A DNA stretch of 64,000 nt from Corynebacterium macginleyi (GCF_003688935.1 NZ_REGE01000001.1:124001-188000), one strand, 5' to 3'; counted from the first letter of the stretch, positions 53,762-64,000 are shown. A program made the numbers and translations. Notes: a model not told the origin generated them from the sequence alone.

Positions 53762-54393
53762 TATTTCTTCTCAGCTTTCACCGGGTTATCGGAAGAGATG
53801 AACATACCGGCCAATACTCCGCCCAGGGCGCCAAAAAGATGGCCTTGCCAACTAACACCCTCAGAAACCGGCAGCACCCCCCAAATCAGCCCGGAATAGG
53901 AAAAGCCCAGGATAATGCCCAAGATAATTTGTAGCAGGGAGCGATTAAAAATACCGCGCACCACTAGGTAGGCCAGCCAGCCGTAGACTAGCCCGGACGC
54001 GCCGATATGGGAGGTTCCTGCTCCCCCCAACAACCACGTGCCAAGACCCGCCACCACGGTGGTGATCAAGGTGACTTCCCACCACACCCGGCGGCCCGAC
54101 CAACCAATAAGGAAGCAAAACAGGGCGCCCGGCAGCGAGTTGGACATCAAGTGCTCCAAGCTCCCGTGCAGCAGCGGCGCCGTAATAATGCCCCACAGGC
54201 CGTCCACGTCGAGCGGGCGTATGCCGTAATTAGAAAGCCCACCACCGAAGACGACAGCGTTGATGAAGTGAACCGACCATCCCACCGCGAGGAACCCCAG
54301 GGCCAAGAATAAGCCGGTGCTTAAGCGGCCGCGGCCGCGATTGGTCGTGCTGGTCGGCGTCGGCCGATTACGTGAAGTTCCACCTATAGTCAT
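53761..54393 (-). CDS. Rhomboid-family intramembrane protease
   Basis: 210 residues with six helices. Ser nucleophile in '[21 protein letters not shown]', His in '[17 protein letters not shown]', and '[20 protein letters not shown]' in helix 2. It cleaves membrane protein substrates within the bilayer. Adjacent to murI, as in other corynebacteria and mycobacteria. Confidence 0.9.
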   Translation of the reverse strand: MTIGGTSRNRPTPTSTTNRGRGRLSTGLFLALGFLAVGWSVHFINAVVFGGGLSNYGIRPLDVDGLWGIITAPLLHGSLEHLMSNSLPGALFCFLIGWSGRRVWWEVTLITTVVAGLGTWLLGGAGTSHIGASGLVYGWLAYLVVRGIFNRSLLQIILGIILGFSYSGLIWGVLPVSEGVSWQGHLFGALGGVLAGMFISSDNPVKAEKK

Positions 54394-54406
54394 AATGGCC
54401 TATATC

Positions 54407-55321
54407 TTAGTCAAGCAATTCGCGATAAGCGCGAAGCCCCAGGCCGGGACGTGCGGCCGTGACGGCGACAACAATGGCCTCCTCCACCACATCGGCCGCC
54501 GCACCACACAGCGAGACCATATCCACCTCGGCGGATTGCTGCGCCGTCGACAAGGCGAAAATGGTATCGCCATCCAATGGCGAATGCGCGGGGCGAACGG
54601 CACGTGCAATGCCGTCGTGGGCCGTCACGACAAGGCGTCGGGCCTGGGCTTTTGTGATGGGGGCATCAGTAAGCACGGCGCCAATCGTCGTATTCAGCTT
54701 CGCCGCCGGGTGAGGCAAGTCGCGGTAGGCAGCCGCGTTGACCGGTGTTCTCCCCGGCGCGCCATAAAGGCAGCCGGATTGCGGGTCGATGACTTCACCC
54801 ACGGGATTGGCCACCATTGCGGCGCTGACCTCGTACTTTCCCACTTTACGAGTGGCGAATCCAAAGCCGCCACGCAACTTGCCTGCAGTAGCACCAACGC
54901 CAGCGCCCACCGTGCCGACGGTCTCATCGTGGCTAGTCATTGCTGCCCGCAAAGCCGCCGCGCCGTCCTCCGGTCCGGGGCGGGAGGGCCCTACCAGCAG
55001 ATCGAAAATCACCGCAGCCGGCACGATAGGCACGCGCGGTCCGGGCTTATCCTCACCAAAGACGGGAAAACCGACGCCGTGCGCTTCCAGTTCGCGCATG
55101 ACGCCGTCCGCGGCCGCCAAGCCAAAGGCGGACCCGCCGGCGAGCACAACGGCGTGGACGCGCTCAACCGTATTGTGCGGCTGCAAGAGATCGGTCTCGC
55201 GCGTGCCAGGCCCGCCGCCACGCACATCCACGCTGGCTAGCGCCCCCTTCGGACCGCAGTATAGGACGGTGGCGCCGGTATCCTCGCCGGAAAAATGGCC
55301 AATGCTAATGCCGTCAATCAT
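54407..55321 (-). CDS. P1-family (DmpA-like) aminopeptidase
   Basis: 304 residues from ATG 55321, which overlaps the DUF2017 stop (ATGA). Family signatures: 'VLAGGSAFGLAAADGVM' and 'VGTVGAGVGATAGKLRGGFG', plus 'KLNTTIGAVLTDAPITKAQARRLVVTAHDGIARAVRP', where 'NTTIGAVLT' is the autoprocessing and nucleophile region. It acts on N-terminal residues of peptides. The longer frame to 55369 overlaps DUF2017 and is not preferred. Confidence 0.88.
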   Translation of the reverse strand: MIDGISIGHFSGEDTGATVLYCGPKGALASVDVRGGGPGTRETDLLQPHNTVERVHAVVLAGGSAFGLAAADGVMRELEAHGVGFPVFGEDKPGPRVPIVPAAVIFDLLVGPSRPGPEDGAAALRAAMTSHDETVGTVGAGVGATAGKLRGGFGFATRKVGKYEVSAAMVANPVGEVIDPQSGCLYGAPGRTPVNAAAYRDLPHPAAKLNTTIGAVLTDAPITKAQARRLVVTAHDGIARAVRPAHSPLDGDTIFALSTAQQSAEVDMVSLCGAAADVVEEAIVVAVTAARPGLGLRAYRELLD

Positions 55322-55857
55322 TGATCCATCAACACTTGCAGCAAAGAATCCTGGCAATAGGCCAGCCATTCCACCAAAGTATCGCGATCCGTCATGAAAT
55401 TGTCATTAGCTGCGTCCCCGGCAGCTACGTATAAGCGCAGGTCATTGAGCCCCGCCACGAAAGCCTGGGCTTCCTGCTCCGAAATTGCGACCCCTACCCC
55501 GCCGGTGGGACCAAGTGCATCGCCGATGACCTGCAGATTCGCCAGCTTCGCCCGCGCGATGTCGTTCTCGTGCAGCGAACGCAACAGGGACGCCTCACCA
55601 TCGTATTCCTCATCGCCGGGCTTTTGGAAGTCCGGGAATAGCCGCGCCAGGGAGGCATCCTTTGGGGCCTCAGTATGGCCGACGGGCATGTCCAGCATTT
55701 CCGCCAGCTCGTCCTTTGGCGCGGACTGGGCGCGGCCTATGATCGCTTCAGAGACGGTGGCGGTAAGGTTGCCGATGACTTCGCGCTCCATGGGTTCGAA
55801 TACCGCCGTGAATTTGGGCCCACGCATGAGCGATTTCTTCTTTTTCCACGGTTGCAT
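55318..55857 (-). CDS. DUF2017 protein
   Basis: 179 residues, mostly helical, with 'EREVIGNLTATVSEAIIGRA', 'LARLFPDFQKPGDEEYDGEASLLRSLHENDIARAKLANL' and 'RLYVAAGD' characteristic of DUF2017. It lies immediately after clpS (4 bases), an arrangement conserved in Actinobacteria. Function unknown; a link to ClpS/Clp proteolysis is inferred from position only. Confidence 0.9.
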   Translation of the reverse strand: MQPWKKKKSLMRGPKFTAVFEPMEREVIGNLTATVSEAIIGRAQSAPKDELAEMLDMPVGHTEAPKDASLARLFPDFQKPGDEEYDGEASLLRSLHENDIARAKLANLQVIGDALGPTGGVGVAISEQEAQAFVAGLNDLRLYVAAGDAANDNFMTDRDTLVEWLAYCQDSLLQVLMDQ

Positions 55858-55861
55858 CTAT

Positions 55862-56188
55862 CTACCCTGCCTGTTGCATCGTCGCCCACAGACCAGCGAT
55901 CTGGAGCTTTTTTACGTCTGCCTCTACCTTGTCTTTCTCACCGCTGGACACGGCGGCCTTGCCTTCCGTGTGGACCTGCATCATCAGCTCGTTGGCCCGC
56001 TTTTTGTCGTAGCCCAAAACGGTTTGGAATATGTAGGACACGTAGCTCATCAAATTGACGGGATCGTCCCAGACGATGCACATCCACGGCAGGTTCTCGC
56101 TCGTGGCCACATCGACTTCGATTGCTTCATCCAAGTCGGGCGTAGCCATGGGAGAGCTCATACAGACTTCGGGGTGTTGCGGCTTCAT
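55862..56188 (-). CDS. clpS: ATP-dependent Clp protease adaptor
   Basis: 108 residues. The ClpS fold spans about 25-105: '[46 protein letters not shown]', with the D-D-P-V-N N-degron pocket. It delivers N-end-rule substrates to ClpC/ClpA. Start at ATG 56188: TAGGCT on the minus strand ends seven bases before it, the leaderless pattern. Divergent from pncB. Confidence 0.94.
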   Translation of the reverse strand: MKPQHPEVCMSSPMATPDLDEAIEVDVATSENLPWMCIVWDDPVNLMSYVSYIFQTVLGYDKKRANELMMQVHTEGKAAVSSGEKDKVEADVKKLQIAGLWATMQQAG

Positions 56189-56290
56189 GCCTTATAGCCT
56201 AATCAATTTTCGCTGGCATTTTGAGTATTCGGTCGCCCCCAGCTCACCGAGGTGGTGGCCGAGTATACTGAAAGCTGCTGAAGCTGTGAG

Positions 56291-56296
56291 TAGTAT
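56291..56296 (+). promoter_or_regulatory. -10 hexamer of leaderless pncB promoter
   Basis: TAGTAT, seven bases before ATG 56304. Confidence 0.55.
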
Positions 56297-56303
56297 CAAG
56301 CCC

Positions 56304-57632
56304 ATGAATGACATAGCACGCCCTATCGATCACTCCACCGCCTTGCTCACGGATAAATACGAGCTCACCATGCTGCAAGCCGCGCTTCGCGATGGCTCCG
56401 CCCACCGCAACGTAACTTGTGAGGTATTTTCCCGCCGCCTGCCCAATGAGCGTCGTTATGGCGTCGTCGCCGGCACCGACCGCGTGCTACGCGCTGTAGA
56501 GAACTTTCGCTTCTCCCCCGAGCAGCTAGAACAGATGGATTTTCTGGATGCAGATACCCGCCTGTACCTGCGCGACTGGCACTTTTCTGGGCAGATCGAT
56601 GGCTACCGCGAAGGCGAGCTGTACTTTCCCAACTCACCCATCTTGACGGTGCGCGGCACCTTTGGTGAATGCTTGATGCTTGAAACCATCGTGCTATCCA
56701 TCTTGAATGCCGATTCCGCCGTTGCCTCTGCCGCGTCCCGCATGGTCACCGCCGCCGATGGGCGCCCAATTTTAGAGATGGGCAGCCGCCGCACCCACGA
56801 GTACGCGGCTGTGACCGCCGCCCGCGCGGCGTACCTCGCGGGTTTTACCGCCACCTCCAACCTGGAGGCCGGCTTCCGCTACGGCATACCGGTATCCGGC
56901 ACCGCCGCCCACGCCTGGACCCTGGCGCATACGAACCCGGATGGCACCAGTAATGAGGAAGCGGCCTTCCGAGCACAAATCGATACCTTGGGCATCGATA
57001 CCACCCTGCTGGTGGATACGTACGACATCACCAAGGGCGTCGAAACCGCTGTCAAGGTCGGCGGCCCAGAACTTGGCGGAGTGCGCATCGATTCTGGTGA
57101 CTTGGGCGCAGTGACCCGCCGCGTGCGCAAACAGCTCGACGAGCTAGGCAATCACAACACCAATATCGTTGTCTCCTCTGATTTAGATGAGTTCACTATC
57201 GCGGGTCTGCGCGGCGATCCCGTCGATGTCTACGGCGTAGGCACCTCCGTGGTCACTGGCTCTGGTGCCCCGACCGCGGGCATGGTCTACAAGGTCGTCG
57301 AGGTTGACGGCGTGCCGGTGGCCAAACGCTCATCCTCTAAGCACTCGGTGGGTGGGGCCAAGCGCGCGCTGCGCACCTACCGGTCTTCCGGCGTCGCTGT
57401 AGAAGAAGTCGTCTACCCCTTTTCCTCGGAGGCACCGGATACCGGTCAGCTCACCACCCGTGAGTTAACCACTGCTTTGATGCGCGACGGGCATATTGTA
57501 GAGAACCTGCCCGATCTGAAGGCCTCCCGCGTCTACCTAGACGAGGCCCGCAAAACTCTGCCATGGGAAGGCCTCGCACTCTCGCGTGGTGACGCCGCCG
57601 TGCCCACACGAATGGTGGGCTTCGCGGACTAG
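56304..57632 (+). CDS. pncB: Nicotinate phosphoribosyltransferase
   Basis: 442 residues: 'ALLTDKYELTMLQAAL' at the N-terminus, 'RRLPNERRYGVVAGTDRVL', 'EMGSRRTHEYAAVTAARAAYLAGFTATSNLEAG', 'GVRIDSGDLGAV' and 'VVSSDLDEFTI'. It makes nicotinate mononucleotide for NAD salvage. The start at 56304 is set by the leaderless promoter; the frame runs further upstream, through clpS on the other strand, and should not be used. Confidence 0.94.
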   Translation: MNDIARPIDHSTALLTDKYELTMLQAALRDGSAHRNVTCEVFSRRLPNERRYGVVAGTDRVLRAVENFRFSPEQLEQMDFLDADTRLYLRDWHFSGQIDGYREGELYFPNSPILTVRGTFGECLMLETIVLSILNADSAVASAASRMVTAADGRPILEMGSRRTHEYAAVTAARAAYLAGFTATSNLEAGFRYGIPVSGTAAHAWTLAHTNPDGTSNEEAAFRAQIDTLGIDTTLLVDTYDITKGVETAVKVGGPELGGVRIDSGDLGAVTRRVRKQLDELGNHNTNIVVSSDLDEFTIAGLRGDPVDVYGVGTSVVTGSGAPTAGMVYKVVEVDGVPVAKRSSSKHSVGGAKRALRTYRSSGVAVEEVVYPFSSEAPDTGQLTTRELTTALMRDGHIVENLPDLKASRVYLDEARKTLPWEGLALSRGDAAVPTRMVGFAD

Positions 57633-57650
57633 GCCGCTAGACTGTGTGGG

Positions 57651-59603
57651 GTGAATGAGCCCCTGAACCACGACACGGAAACGCTGCTCGGCGCAGCGGT
57701 GGATGCGCTCGGCGGTTCTCGCCGCGAAGGCCAGGTTCGCATGGCCAACGCGGTATCCAAGGCCTTAGAGACTGAGCGGCACCTAGCCGTCCAGGCGGGT
57801 ACGGGTACGGGTAAATCCCTGGCCTACCTGGTTCCGGCCATACGGCATGCGATGAAATCGGGTTCCACCGTCGTCGTATCCACAGCCACGCTGGCCCTAC
57901 AACGCCAGTTGGTAGAGCGCGACCTGCCGCGGCTGACGAAGACGCTCTCAGATGTCATGGAGCGCACCCCCACCTTCGCCATCATGAAGGGCCGCAACAA
58001 TTACGTGTGCCTGAATAAGATCGCGGCCACCCCGGATGACCCTGAAGCTCTAATCGATGAATCCGATATCTCCTACCGGGGCAAGACCGTTCGCCGCATC
58101 CACGACTGGGCGCAGGAGACCAAGACCGGCGACCGAGACGATTTAGAGCCTGGCGTTCCGGATCTCGTGTGGCGAGCGGTATCGGTAACTTCGAAAGAAT
58201 GCTTAGGCGCCGGGCGCTGCCCGCACGGTGCGGATTGTTTCGCCGAAGAAGCCCGCAGGGCAGCTGCCGATGTCGATATCATTGTTACCAACCACGCTAT
58301 GCTCGCCATCGATGCCATCTCTGAGGCCAATATCCTCCCCGAGCATGATGTCGCGATCATCGATGAGGCACACGAGCTCGACGGGCGCATCACCTCCGTT
58401 TCCACTGCGGAGATTACCTCCCGCGCCATTAAGATGGCGGCAAATCGAGCAAAGTCTTTAGGCAATGCCGGAAACCTGGCAGATTTGGCTGATGAATTCG
58501 ATGATGTGCTGCACGCCCAGGAACCGGGCCGCTGGACAAATTTAGATGAGACCTCCCAGGCGCACTTGCGAGCGCTTGCCGATGAGTTCTTGCGCGTCAA
58601 ATCCCTCATCTCCCGCGCCCCAGACGGCGAGGTCAACAATGACCCCGAAAAGAACGCCGAACGCCAAAACTTAAGCAATCACCTCACGGACTTAGCCGAG
58701 GCGATCGGGCGAATCCTGGAAATCTTCGCTACCGACGATCCTGCCGTGCACGACGATGTGGTATGGCTGGAAGGCACCGATACACTTGCCGTCGCGCCGC
58801 TGTCTATCGCGCAAATGCTGCGCGAGAACCTGTTTGGAGAGCAAACGGTAGTGCTCACTTCGGCTACCCTGACCCTGGGCGGGCGGTTCGACGCCATGGC
58901 AGCACAGTGGGGCTTGCCGTCCGGTACCTTTGACTCACTCGATGCAGGCACGCCATTTAATCCGGCTAAATCCGGCATCTTGTATACCGCTAAGCACCTC
59001 CCGGCGCCGGGGCGAGATGGCCTTTCCTCCGAAACCCTGGAGGAAATGTATCAGCTCATCATGGCAGCCGGCGGGCGCACGCTAGGATTATTCTCCTCGC
59101 GCCGAGCGGTAGAAGAAGCCGCGGAGGCCTTAGCGCCACGCCTGCCGTTTGACCTTTATGTGCAGGGCGAAGATGCTATCGGCACGCTTGTAGAAAAGTT
59201 TTCCACGAAGGAAAATTCCTGCCTCTTTGGCACCTTGACCCTCTGGCAGGGCGTGGATGTGCCGGGGCCATCGTGCTCACTGGTCCTCATCGACCGCATC
59301 CCCTTCCCTCGGCCCGATAACCCACTGCTTCAGGCCCGCTCACAGGCCGCTGACGCCGCCGGACGATCCGGGTTCATGGAGGTCTCCGCCAATCACGCGG
59401 CTCTGCTCATGGCGCAGGGATCAGGACGGCTTTTGCGCCACGTCACGGACCGCGGGGTCGTCGCAGTGCTGGATAACCGGCTGGAATACAAGCGCTACGG
59501 CGCTTTCCTCAAAGCGTCCATGCCGCCGTTCTGGCAAACCACAAACCCGGAGACAGTGCGCGGGGCGCTTAAGCGATTGGTCGCCGCAGCGCACACACGG
59601 TAG
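57651..59603 (+). CDS. dinG: DinG-family ATP-dependent DNA helicase
   Basis: 650 residues. Walker A 'QAGTGTGKSLAYL' (about 44-56), a Cys set for a [4Fe-4S] cluster (Cys in 'NNYVCLNK' and 'CLGAGRCPHGADCF'), DEAH in 'VAIIDEAHELDG', and C-terminal 'LTLWQGVDVPGPSCSLVLIDRIPFPRPDNPL' plus 'QGSGRLLRH' motif VI. An XPD-like repair helicase. GTG 57651 follows TAGACT by seven bases. The 3' end overlaps the convergent PTH2 gene by 35 bases. Confidence 0.92.
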   Translation: MNEPLNHDTETLLGAAVDALGGSRREGQVRMANAVSKALETERHLAVQAGTGTGKSLAYLVPAIRHAMKSGSTVVVSTATLALQRQLVERDLPRLTKTLSDVMERTPTFAIMKGRNNYVCLNKIAATPDDPEALIDESDISYRGKTVRRIHDWAQETKTGDRDDLEPGVPDLVWRAVSVTSKECLGAGRCPHGADCFAEEARRAAADVDIIVTNHAMLAIDAISEANILPEHDVAIIDEAHELDGRITSVSTAEITSRAIKMAANRAKSLGNAGNLADLADEFDDVLHAQEPGRWTNLDETSQAHLRALADEFLRVKSLISRAPDGEVNNDPEKNAERQNLSNHLTDLAEAIGRILEIFATDDPAVHDDVVWLEGTDTLAVAPLSIAQMLRENLFGEQTVVLTSATLTLGGRFDAMAAQWGLPSGTFDSLDAGTPFNPAKSGILYTAKHLPAPGRDGLSSETLEEMYQLIMAAGGRTLGLFSSRRAVEEAAEALAPRLPFDLYVQGEDAIGTLVEKFSTKENSCLFGTLTLWQGVDVPGPSCSLVLIDRIPFPRPDNPLLQARSQAADAAGRSGFMEVSANHAALLMAQGSGRLLRHVTDRGVVAVLDNRLEYKRYGAFLKASMPPFWQTTNPETVRGALKRLVAAAHTR

Positions 59604-60291
59604 CCGAGTCTGGGGCGATCTCAGTAAACCCGGCATCGATAATGACCACCGCGTCCTCCTGCGCACAGGCGGTGCGAAATAACTCCGCGTCCACCTCGCG
59701 AACGACGAGTGGAAAACCTTCTGCCGCCCAGGCGGCGGCTTCCTCTTGACTCATGTCCGCGGCGAGCATCATCGAACCGTGACCCACCTGGGCAGCGGCT
59801 TTTCCTGCGGTCATGACGAGGCTGCGGTCAACGTAGATAATGGGGGCATCGGCAAGCGGGGGCCCTGGCTGATCCATCGCGAGGTCGGTATGACCGATCT
59901 GCAGCTTATTAATTAACGGGTCCACCTCACCCACCGCAGAGGGCGCAAAAGCACGCGCGCGATCATCGACGGTCACACCAGGCAGCAGCTGCACATCGCG
60001 CCATGCCTTGTTGCGTGCGCGCCGAGCTATTTTGCGGATCCGGTGTCCATACCAACCCGCGAGTGCTGCCGCGAAGGCACCGTCCTCACCGGCGCGATCA
60101 TCCAAGCAGGCAGCCACCACGGCGCGAGCGGCTGCGGCGAGCACCTCACTGCGCGCTGGGGTCCCCTGCTTGGGAAGGTGAAGGGCTATCTGCATAGCTT
60201 GCACGGTGGACGGATCCGCAGGGTCCTCGTGGGAATCCCGGGCAGTGCAGGCAGCGACGAGGCGTTGGTGCGCTATCGCAAACTTAGTCAC
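59569..60291 (-). CDS. PTH2-type peptidyl-tRNA hydrolase-domain protein
   Basis: 240 residues from GTG 60291, inside the last codons of serB (GTGACTAA overlap). The first 140 residues are helical and actinobacteria-specific. The C-terminal 100 carry the PTH2 fold with 'IIYVDRSLVMTAGKAAAQVGHGSMMLA' and 'DAVVIIDAGFTEIAPDSATVCAL'. Domain members release peptides from tRNA; whether this long form does so is not shown. Coupled to serB. Confidence 0.82.
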   Translation of the reverse strand: MTKFAIAHQRLVAACTARDSHEDPADPSTVQAMQIALHLPKQGTPARSEVLAAAARAVVAACLDDRAGEDGAFAAALAGWYGHRIRKIARRARNKAWRDVQLLPGVTVDDRARAFAPSAVGEVDPLINKLQIGHTDLAMDQPGPPLADAPIIYVDRSLVMTAGKAAAQVGHGSMMLAADMSQEEAAAWAAEGFPLVVREVDAELFRTACAQEDAVVIIDAGFTEIAPDSATVCALRRPIA

Positions 60292-61396
60292 CGGCAATCC
60301 CCACCATGGGTAGGACAGCATCAAGGCGACGAGAGGTGATGCAAGCATCAGCGACCTCTCGCAGCGCCGGCTTCGCATCGAAGGCAATGCCTAGCCCGGC
60401 GGCAGTGACCATGGCGATATCATTAGCGCCATCACCCACCGCGACGGTAGACTCCATACCGATTCCCGAATCCGCAGCGAATTCGCGCAGCAAATCCTCC
60501 TTGGCTTGGCGGTCGACGATCTGACCCGTGACTTTGCCCGTCAGCTTGCCATCGCGGATTTCGAGAGTATTTGCCCGAACGTAGTCGAGCTGGAGGTCTT
60601 TAGCCAGGCCCTCGAGTACTTGTATAAAGCCGCCCGAGACCACAGCAGTGCGGTGGCCTAAGCGGCGAAGCGTACTGATAGCTTTTTTCGCGCCCGGGCT
60701 AAGCTCGATATCGCGCGCGACCTCATCGATAATGGAGGCATCGAGTCCTTCAAGAACCGCAACGCGCTCGCGCAGCGACTCCGCGAAGTCCAATTCACCA
60801 CGCATAGCCCGCTCGGTCACGGCGGCCACCTCTTCTTCTTTACCCGCGTGTGCGGCGAGCATCTCGATGACCTCACCTTCAATGAGGGTTGAATCGCAGT
60901 CAAAGCACACCAACCGCTGCCTCCGGTTAGCCAGACTCTCGAGGCAGATATCGATGTCGCGTTCATTGGCGACCTGCCGCAGGTCACGTCGCGCTGCGGC
61001 GGCGTCTTCTAGTATCACGGTAAGCTCCACGGCACAAAGAGACTCCAGTTCTATCCTGCGCATGCGGAGCGTCTTTCCTTTCACCGCCCCCTGGGCCGCA
61101 GTAATATCCGCCGCAGTAATCTTCGCGCCGATGAGCGCGACCGCGTAGCTCGGTGCTACAGACACCTCATGTCCAAAAGGCGCCATAGCGTCGCGCAAAT
61201 GCCCCTCGAGGGCTGTGGTCTCGCGGCCGAGACTACCACACTGCGCGGTAAGCGAGAGATGGTTGGACGACGTGGCGAGATGGAGATCGGCACGCGAGAC
61301 GGAAAAATCAGCCAACGTGGTAAAAAAAGCCGCGGCTGCGCCGGCTTCATTCGGTCCAAAGCTAGTAATGGTCATGGTATCAGCTTGAGTATTCAC
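60284..61396 (-). CDS. serB: Phosphoserine phosphatase
   Basis: 370 residues. An N-terminal ACT-like regulatory region (1-150) is followed by a HAD phosphatase: 'LVCFDCDSTLIEGEVIEML' (Asp nucleophile), 'TAVVSGGFIQVLEGLAKDL' and 'VGDGANDIAMVTAAGLGIAF'. Last step of serine synthesis. I prefer GTG 61396 because GATAAT ends seven bases before it; the longer frame to 61417 would begin inside that promoter. Confidence 0.93.
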   Translation of the reverse strand: MNTQADTMTITSFGPNEAGAAAAFFTTLADFSVSRADLHLATSSNHLSLTAQCGSLGRETTALEGHLRDAMAPFGHEVSVAPSYAVALIGAKITAADITAAQGAVKGKTLRMRRIELESLCAVELTVILEDAAAARRDLRQVANERDIDICLESLANRRQRLVCFDCDSTLIEGEVIEMLAAHAGKEEEVAAVTERAMRGELDFAESLRERVAVLEGLDASIIDEVARDIELSPGAKKAISTLRRLGHRTAVVSGGFIQVLEGLAKDLQLDYVRANTLEIRDGKLTGKVTGQIVDRQAKEDLLREFAADSGIGMESTVAVGDGANDIAMVTAAGLGIAFDAKPALREVADACITSRRLDAVLPMVGIAGD

Positions 61397-61486
61397 ATCG
61401 GCTATTATCCCATACACGCCAAAGCCGCCTTCCCTACCTTTTTAAGGCTGGAGAAGGCGGCTGCAGTCAGGAGTTAAAGTGCGGGT

Positions 61487-63181
61487 CTAGTGCTTGCCCA
61501 CGTGGGCTTCCGCGCGCATGCGCTCAACCATGTGTGGGTAGTGCAGCTCGAATGCCGGGCGCTCGGAGCGAATGCGTGGCAAAGAGGTGAAGTTGTGGCT
61601 CGGCGGCGGGCAGGAGGTTGCCCACTCCAAGGAGTTGCCATAGCCCCACGGGTCATCCACCGTAACGACCTCGCCGTAGCGCCAGGACTTAAAGACGTTC
61701 CAGATGAGCGGAATAACAGAAGCACCAAGAACGAAGGAGAAGATGGTGGAAATCTGGTTAAAGACCGTGAATCCATCAGACTCCAAGTAGTCAGCGTAAC
61801 GACGCGGCATACCCATGTTGCCGACCCAGTGCTGAACTAGGAAGGTGCCGTGGAAGCCGACGAAGGTCAGCCAGAAGTGAATCTTGCCCAAGCGCTCATC
61901 TAGCATGCGGCCGGTCATCTTCGGGAACCAGAAGTACAGGCCACCGAATGCGGAGAACACAACCGTACCGAACAGGGTGTAGTGGAAGTGTGCAATCAGG
62001 AAGTAGGATTCAGCCAAGTGGAAGTCCAGCGCCGGCGAGGCAAGCATGACACCGGTCATACCGCCGAAGAGGAAGGTTCCCATGAAGCCCATGACCCAAA
62101 TCATCGGGGTATCCCAAGTGATGTGGCCCTTCCACATGGTGCCGACCCAGTTGAAGAACTTGACACCGGTAGGCACCGCAATAAGGAATGTCATGAACGA
62201 GAAGAATGGCAGCAAAATAGCGCCGGTAACAAACAGGTGGTGTGCCCACACGGCCATAGACAGCGAACCGATGGCCAGGATGGCGAAGACCAAGCCGATG
62301 TAACCAAAAACTGGCTTACGAGAGAACACCGGGACGATCTCAGAGACAACGCCGAAGAACGGCAGCGCGAGAACGTAAACCTCAGGGTGGCCGAAGAACC
62401 ATAACAGGTGCTGCCACAGAATGGCACCGCCGTTAGCAGAATCGTAGATGTGGCCGCCCAGCTTGCGGTCATACAGCACGCCCAAGGCGGCTGCGGTCAG
62501 CAACGGGAAGATCATCAGCACGATAACGGAGGCGGTGAAGATTGCCCAGCAGAAGACCGGCATACGGAACATGGTCATGCCCGGTGCGCGCAAGGTCAGA
62601 ATGGTGGTGATCATGTTGACGGCGGAGGCAATAGTACCGACACCGGTAGCACCCACGCCGACGATCCACATATCGGCGCCGATACCGGGGGTATGCACGC
62701 CATCAGCAAGCGGCATATACATTGTCCATCCGAAGTCAGCCGCACCGCCAGGGGTGACAAAGCCCAGCAGCATGACGACACCACCGAGCAGGGTAACCCA
62801 GAAACCAAAGGCATTCAGACGCGGGAAGGCCACGTCCGGCGCGCCGATCTGGAGGGGCAGGATGTAGTTGCCAAAGGCCCATACCACTGGCGTAGCAAAC
62901 AACAGCAGCATCACGGTGCCATGCATGGTGAACAGCTGGTTGAACTGCTCATTCGACAGGAACTGCAGACCCGGGGTAAAGAGCTCCGCACGAATCAGCA
63001 ATGCCATAAATCCACCGAGGAAAAAGAAGCTGAAAGCCATGATCATGTACATGATGCCCAGCTGCTTGTGGTCAGTGGTGGTTAAAAATACCCAAGCCTT
63101 TGAACCGGTCTTTGCTCTACCGGTTGGCTCTGGACGTGTGGGAGCGACGTAGTCGTCGACCCGTGGCGCCACAGCGGTCAT
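61487..63181 (-). CDS. ctaD: Cytochrome c oxidase subunit I
   Basis: 564 residues with 12 membrane helices. Heme and copper ligands: His in '[19 protein letters not shown]', '[22 protein letters not shown]' (CuB His and the cross-linked Tyr), 'WAHHLF' and '[15 protein letters not shown]'. Core subunit of the aa3 terminal oxidase in the cytoplasmic membrane. AGGAGG lies 7 bases before ATG. The serB-ctaD-nrdF order is the corynebacterial one. Confidence 0.97.
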   Translation of the reverse strand: MTAVAPRVDDYVAPTRPEPTGRAKTGSKAWVFLTTTDHKQLGIMYMIMAFSFFFLGGFMALLIRAELFTPGLQFLSNEQFNQLFTMHGTVMLLLFATPVVWAFGNYILPLQIGAPDVAFPRLNAFGFWVTLLGGVVMLLGFVTPGGAADFGWTMYMPLADGVHTPGIGADMWIVGVGATGVGTIASAVNMITTILTLRAPGMTMFRMPVFCWAIFTASVIVLMIFPLLTAAALGVLYDRKLGGHIYDSANGGAILWQHLLWFFGHPEVYVLALPFFGVVSEIVPVFSRKPVFGYIGLVFAILAIGSLSMAVWAHHLFVTGAILLPFFSFMTFLIAVPTGVKFFNWVGTMWKGHITWDTPMIWVMGFMGTFLFGGMTGVMLASPALDFHLAESYFLIAHFHYTLFGTVVFSAFGGLYFWFPKMTGRMLDERLGKIHFWLTFVGFHGTFLVQHWVGNMGMPRRYADYLESDGFTVFNQISTIFSFVLGASVIPLIWNVFKSWRYGEVVTVDDPWGYGNSLEWATSCPPPSHNFTSLPRIRSERPAFELHYPHMVERMRAEAHVGKH

Positions 63182-63202
63182 AGAATCCTCCTGAATAACA
63201 AA

Positions 63203-63229
63203 GTGTCAGCGGACTAAGTCCGCCTACAC
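63203..63229 (-). promoter_or_regulatory. Palindrome in the ctaD leader
   Basis: GTGT-CA-GCGGAC-TAA-GTCCGC-CT-ACAC, symmetric over 27 bases, lies about 22 bases upstream of the ctaD start. It is either an operator or a leader hairpin. Confidence 0.45.
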
Positions 63230-63439
63230 CTAGGTTTACCCCGATAATATTAGGACACTTTCCCCAGTTGTTGCCAGCTTCCCACAAAGGTCTTCCAGCT
63301 TGGCGCACTACTTCATTTACCACAACTGTCCCATAGCCCCTGCACCTGGGGCGGGCACCATTCAAGGCTTATACCCCTCGATCCTAACTGCGGTGTCACA
63401 TGTCACAAAAAATACGGTATATGCAGGTCAAAAACTGAA

Positions 63440-63498
63440 AAACGCACCCCCGCTCGTTATCAACCTTTCGGTTGAGTCCGAAGTGAAGGTGCGCGAGG
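63440..63498 (-). terminator. nrdF terminator region
   Basis: On the minus strand an inner TCAACC-GAAA-GGTTGA hairpin sits within outer CGCACC/GGTGCG arms, followed by TTTTTCAGTTTTT. Confidence 0.6.
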
Positions 63499-63509
63499 AC
63501 TAAGAGCGG

Positions 63510-64000
<491 letters not shown>

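Noticed and set aside
55009..55397. Plus-strand ORFs over the P1 peptidase and DUF2017 genes
   Set aside because: They are antisense shadows of well-supported genes in GC-rich DNA.
63300..63503. 67-codon ORF between ctaD and nrdF
   Set aside because: It overlaps the ctaD promoter side and the nrdF terminator hairpin, and lacks a ribosome site or coding character.

Overview
The window is a chromosomal segment of a Corynebacterium. The evidence is the conserved actinobacterial neighbourhoods (cmrA next to orn and tRNA-His, an lppS-type L,D-transpeptidase, and serB-ctaD-nrdF), a DtxR-like box, a BioQ-like operator, and many apparently leaderless genes. The species cannot be fixed from the sequence alone. 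Housekeeping genes fill both flanks, and two accessory regions interrupt them.

Layout. Positions 1-2.8 kb hold a partial ssb and a CopD/CtaG-type copper and oxidase-assembly membrane protein. A tRNA-Arg at 3.47 kb is followed by a decayed prophage end (holin, amidase and tail pieces, plus three small intact ORFs) and a broken Panacea-type antitoxin, reaching to 8 kb. cmrA, an alanine/glycine:cation symporter and orn lead to tRNA-His at 11.25 kb.

From 11,284 to 29,565 lies an 18.3-kb integrated element in tRNA-His. It is bounded by a 39-bp direct repeat of the tRNA 3' end. Its own genes are a tyrosine integrase, an excisionase, a family-B DNA polymerase (now carrying two frameshifts near its 3' end), MobC, a relaxase, a MobB-like protein encoded largely inside the relaxase gene, and a small membrane protein. 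This gene set resembles that of pipolins, the polymerase-B-encoding mobile elements. An 8-kb IS3-bounded composite insertion splits the small membrane-protein gene. It carries phage fragments, two intact cargo genes (a secreted DUF6973-like protein and a VanJ-like membrane phosphatase) and GC-rich 12-bp-periodic arrays.

From 30 kb the chromosome resumes: lppS-type L,D-transpeptidase, tRNA-Lys, an iron-type ABC importer with a DtxR-like box, glutaminase, bcp, an HNH nuclease, bioAD, an SPFH protein, a peptidase, and an anaerobic pyruvate formate-lyase locus in which the glycyl-radical domain is a separate gene. A permease fused to OHCU decarboxylase follows, then tRNA-Leu, rdgB-rph, murI-rhomboid, clpS, pncB, a DinG-type helicase, serB, ctaD and a partial nrdF.

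Many chromosomal genes start exactly seven bases after a TANNNT hexamer, which points to widespread leaderless transcripts. Several genes are broken (lysR, tetR, DUF4230, phage genes). All statements come from reading the sequence; no database search was run.
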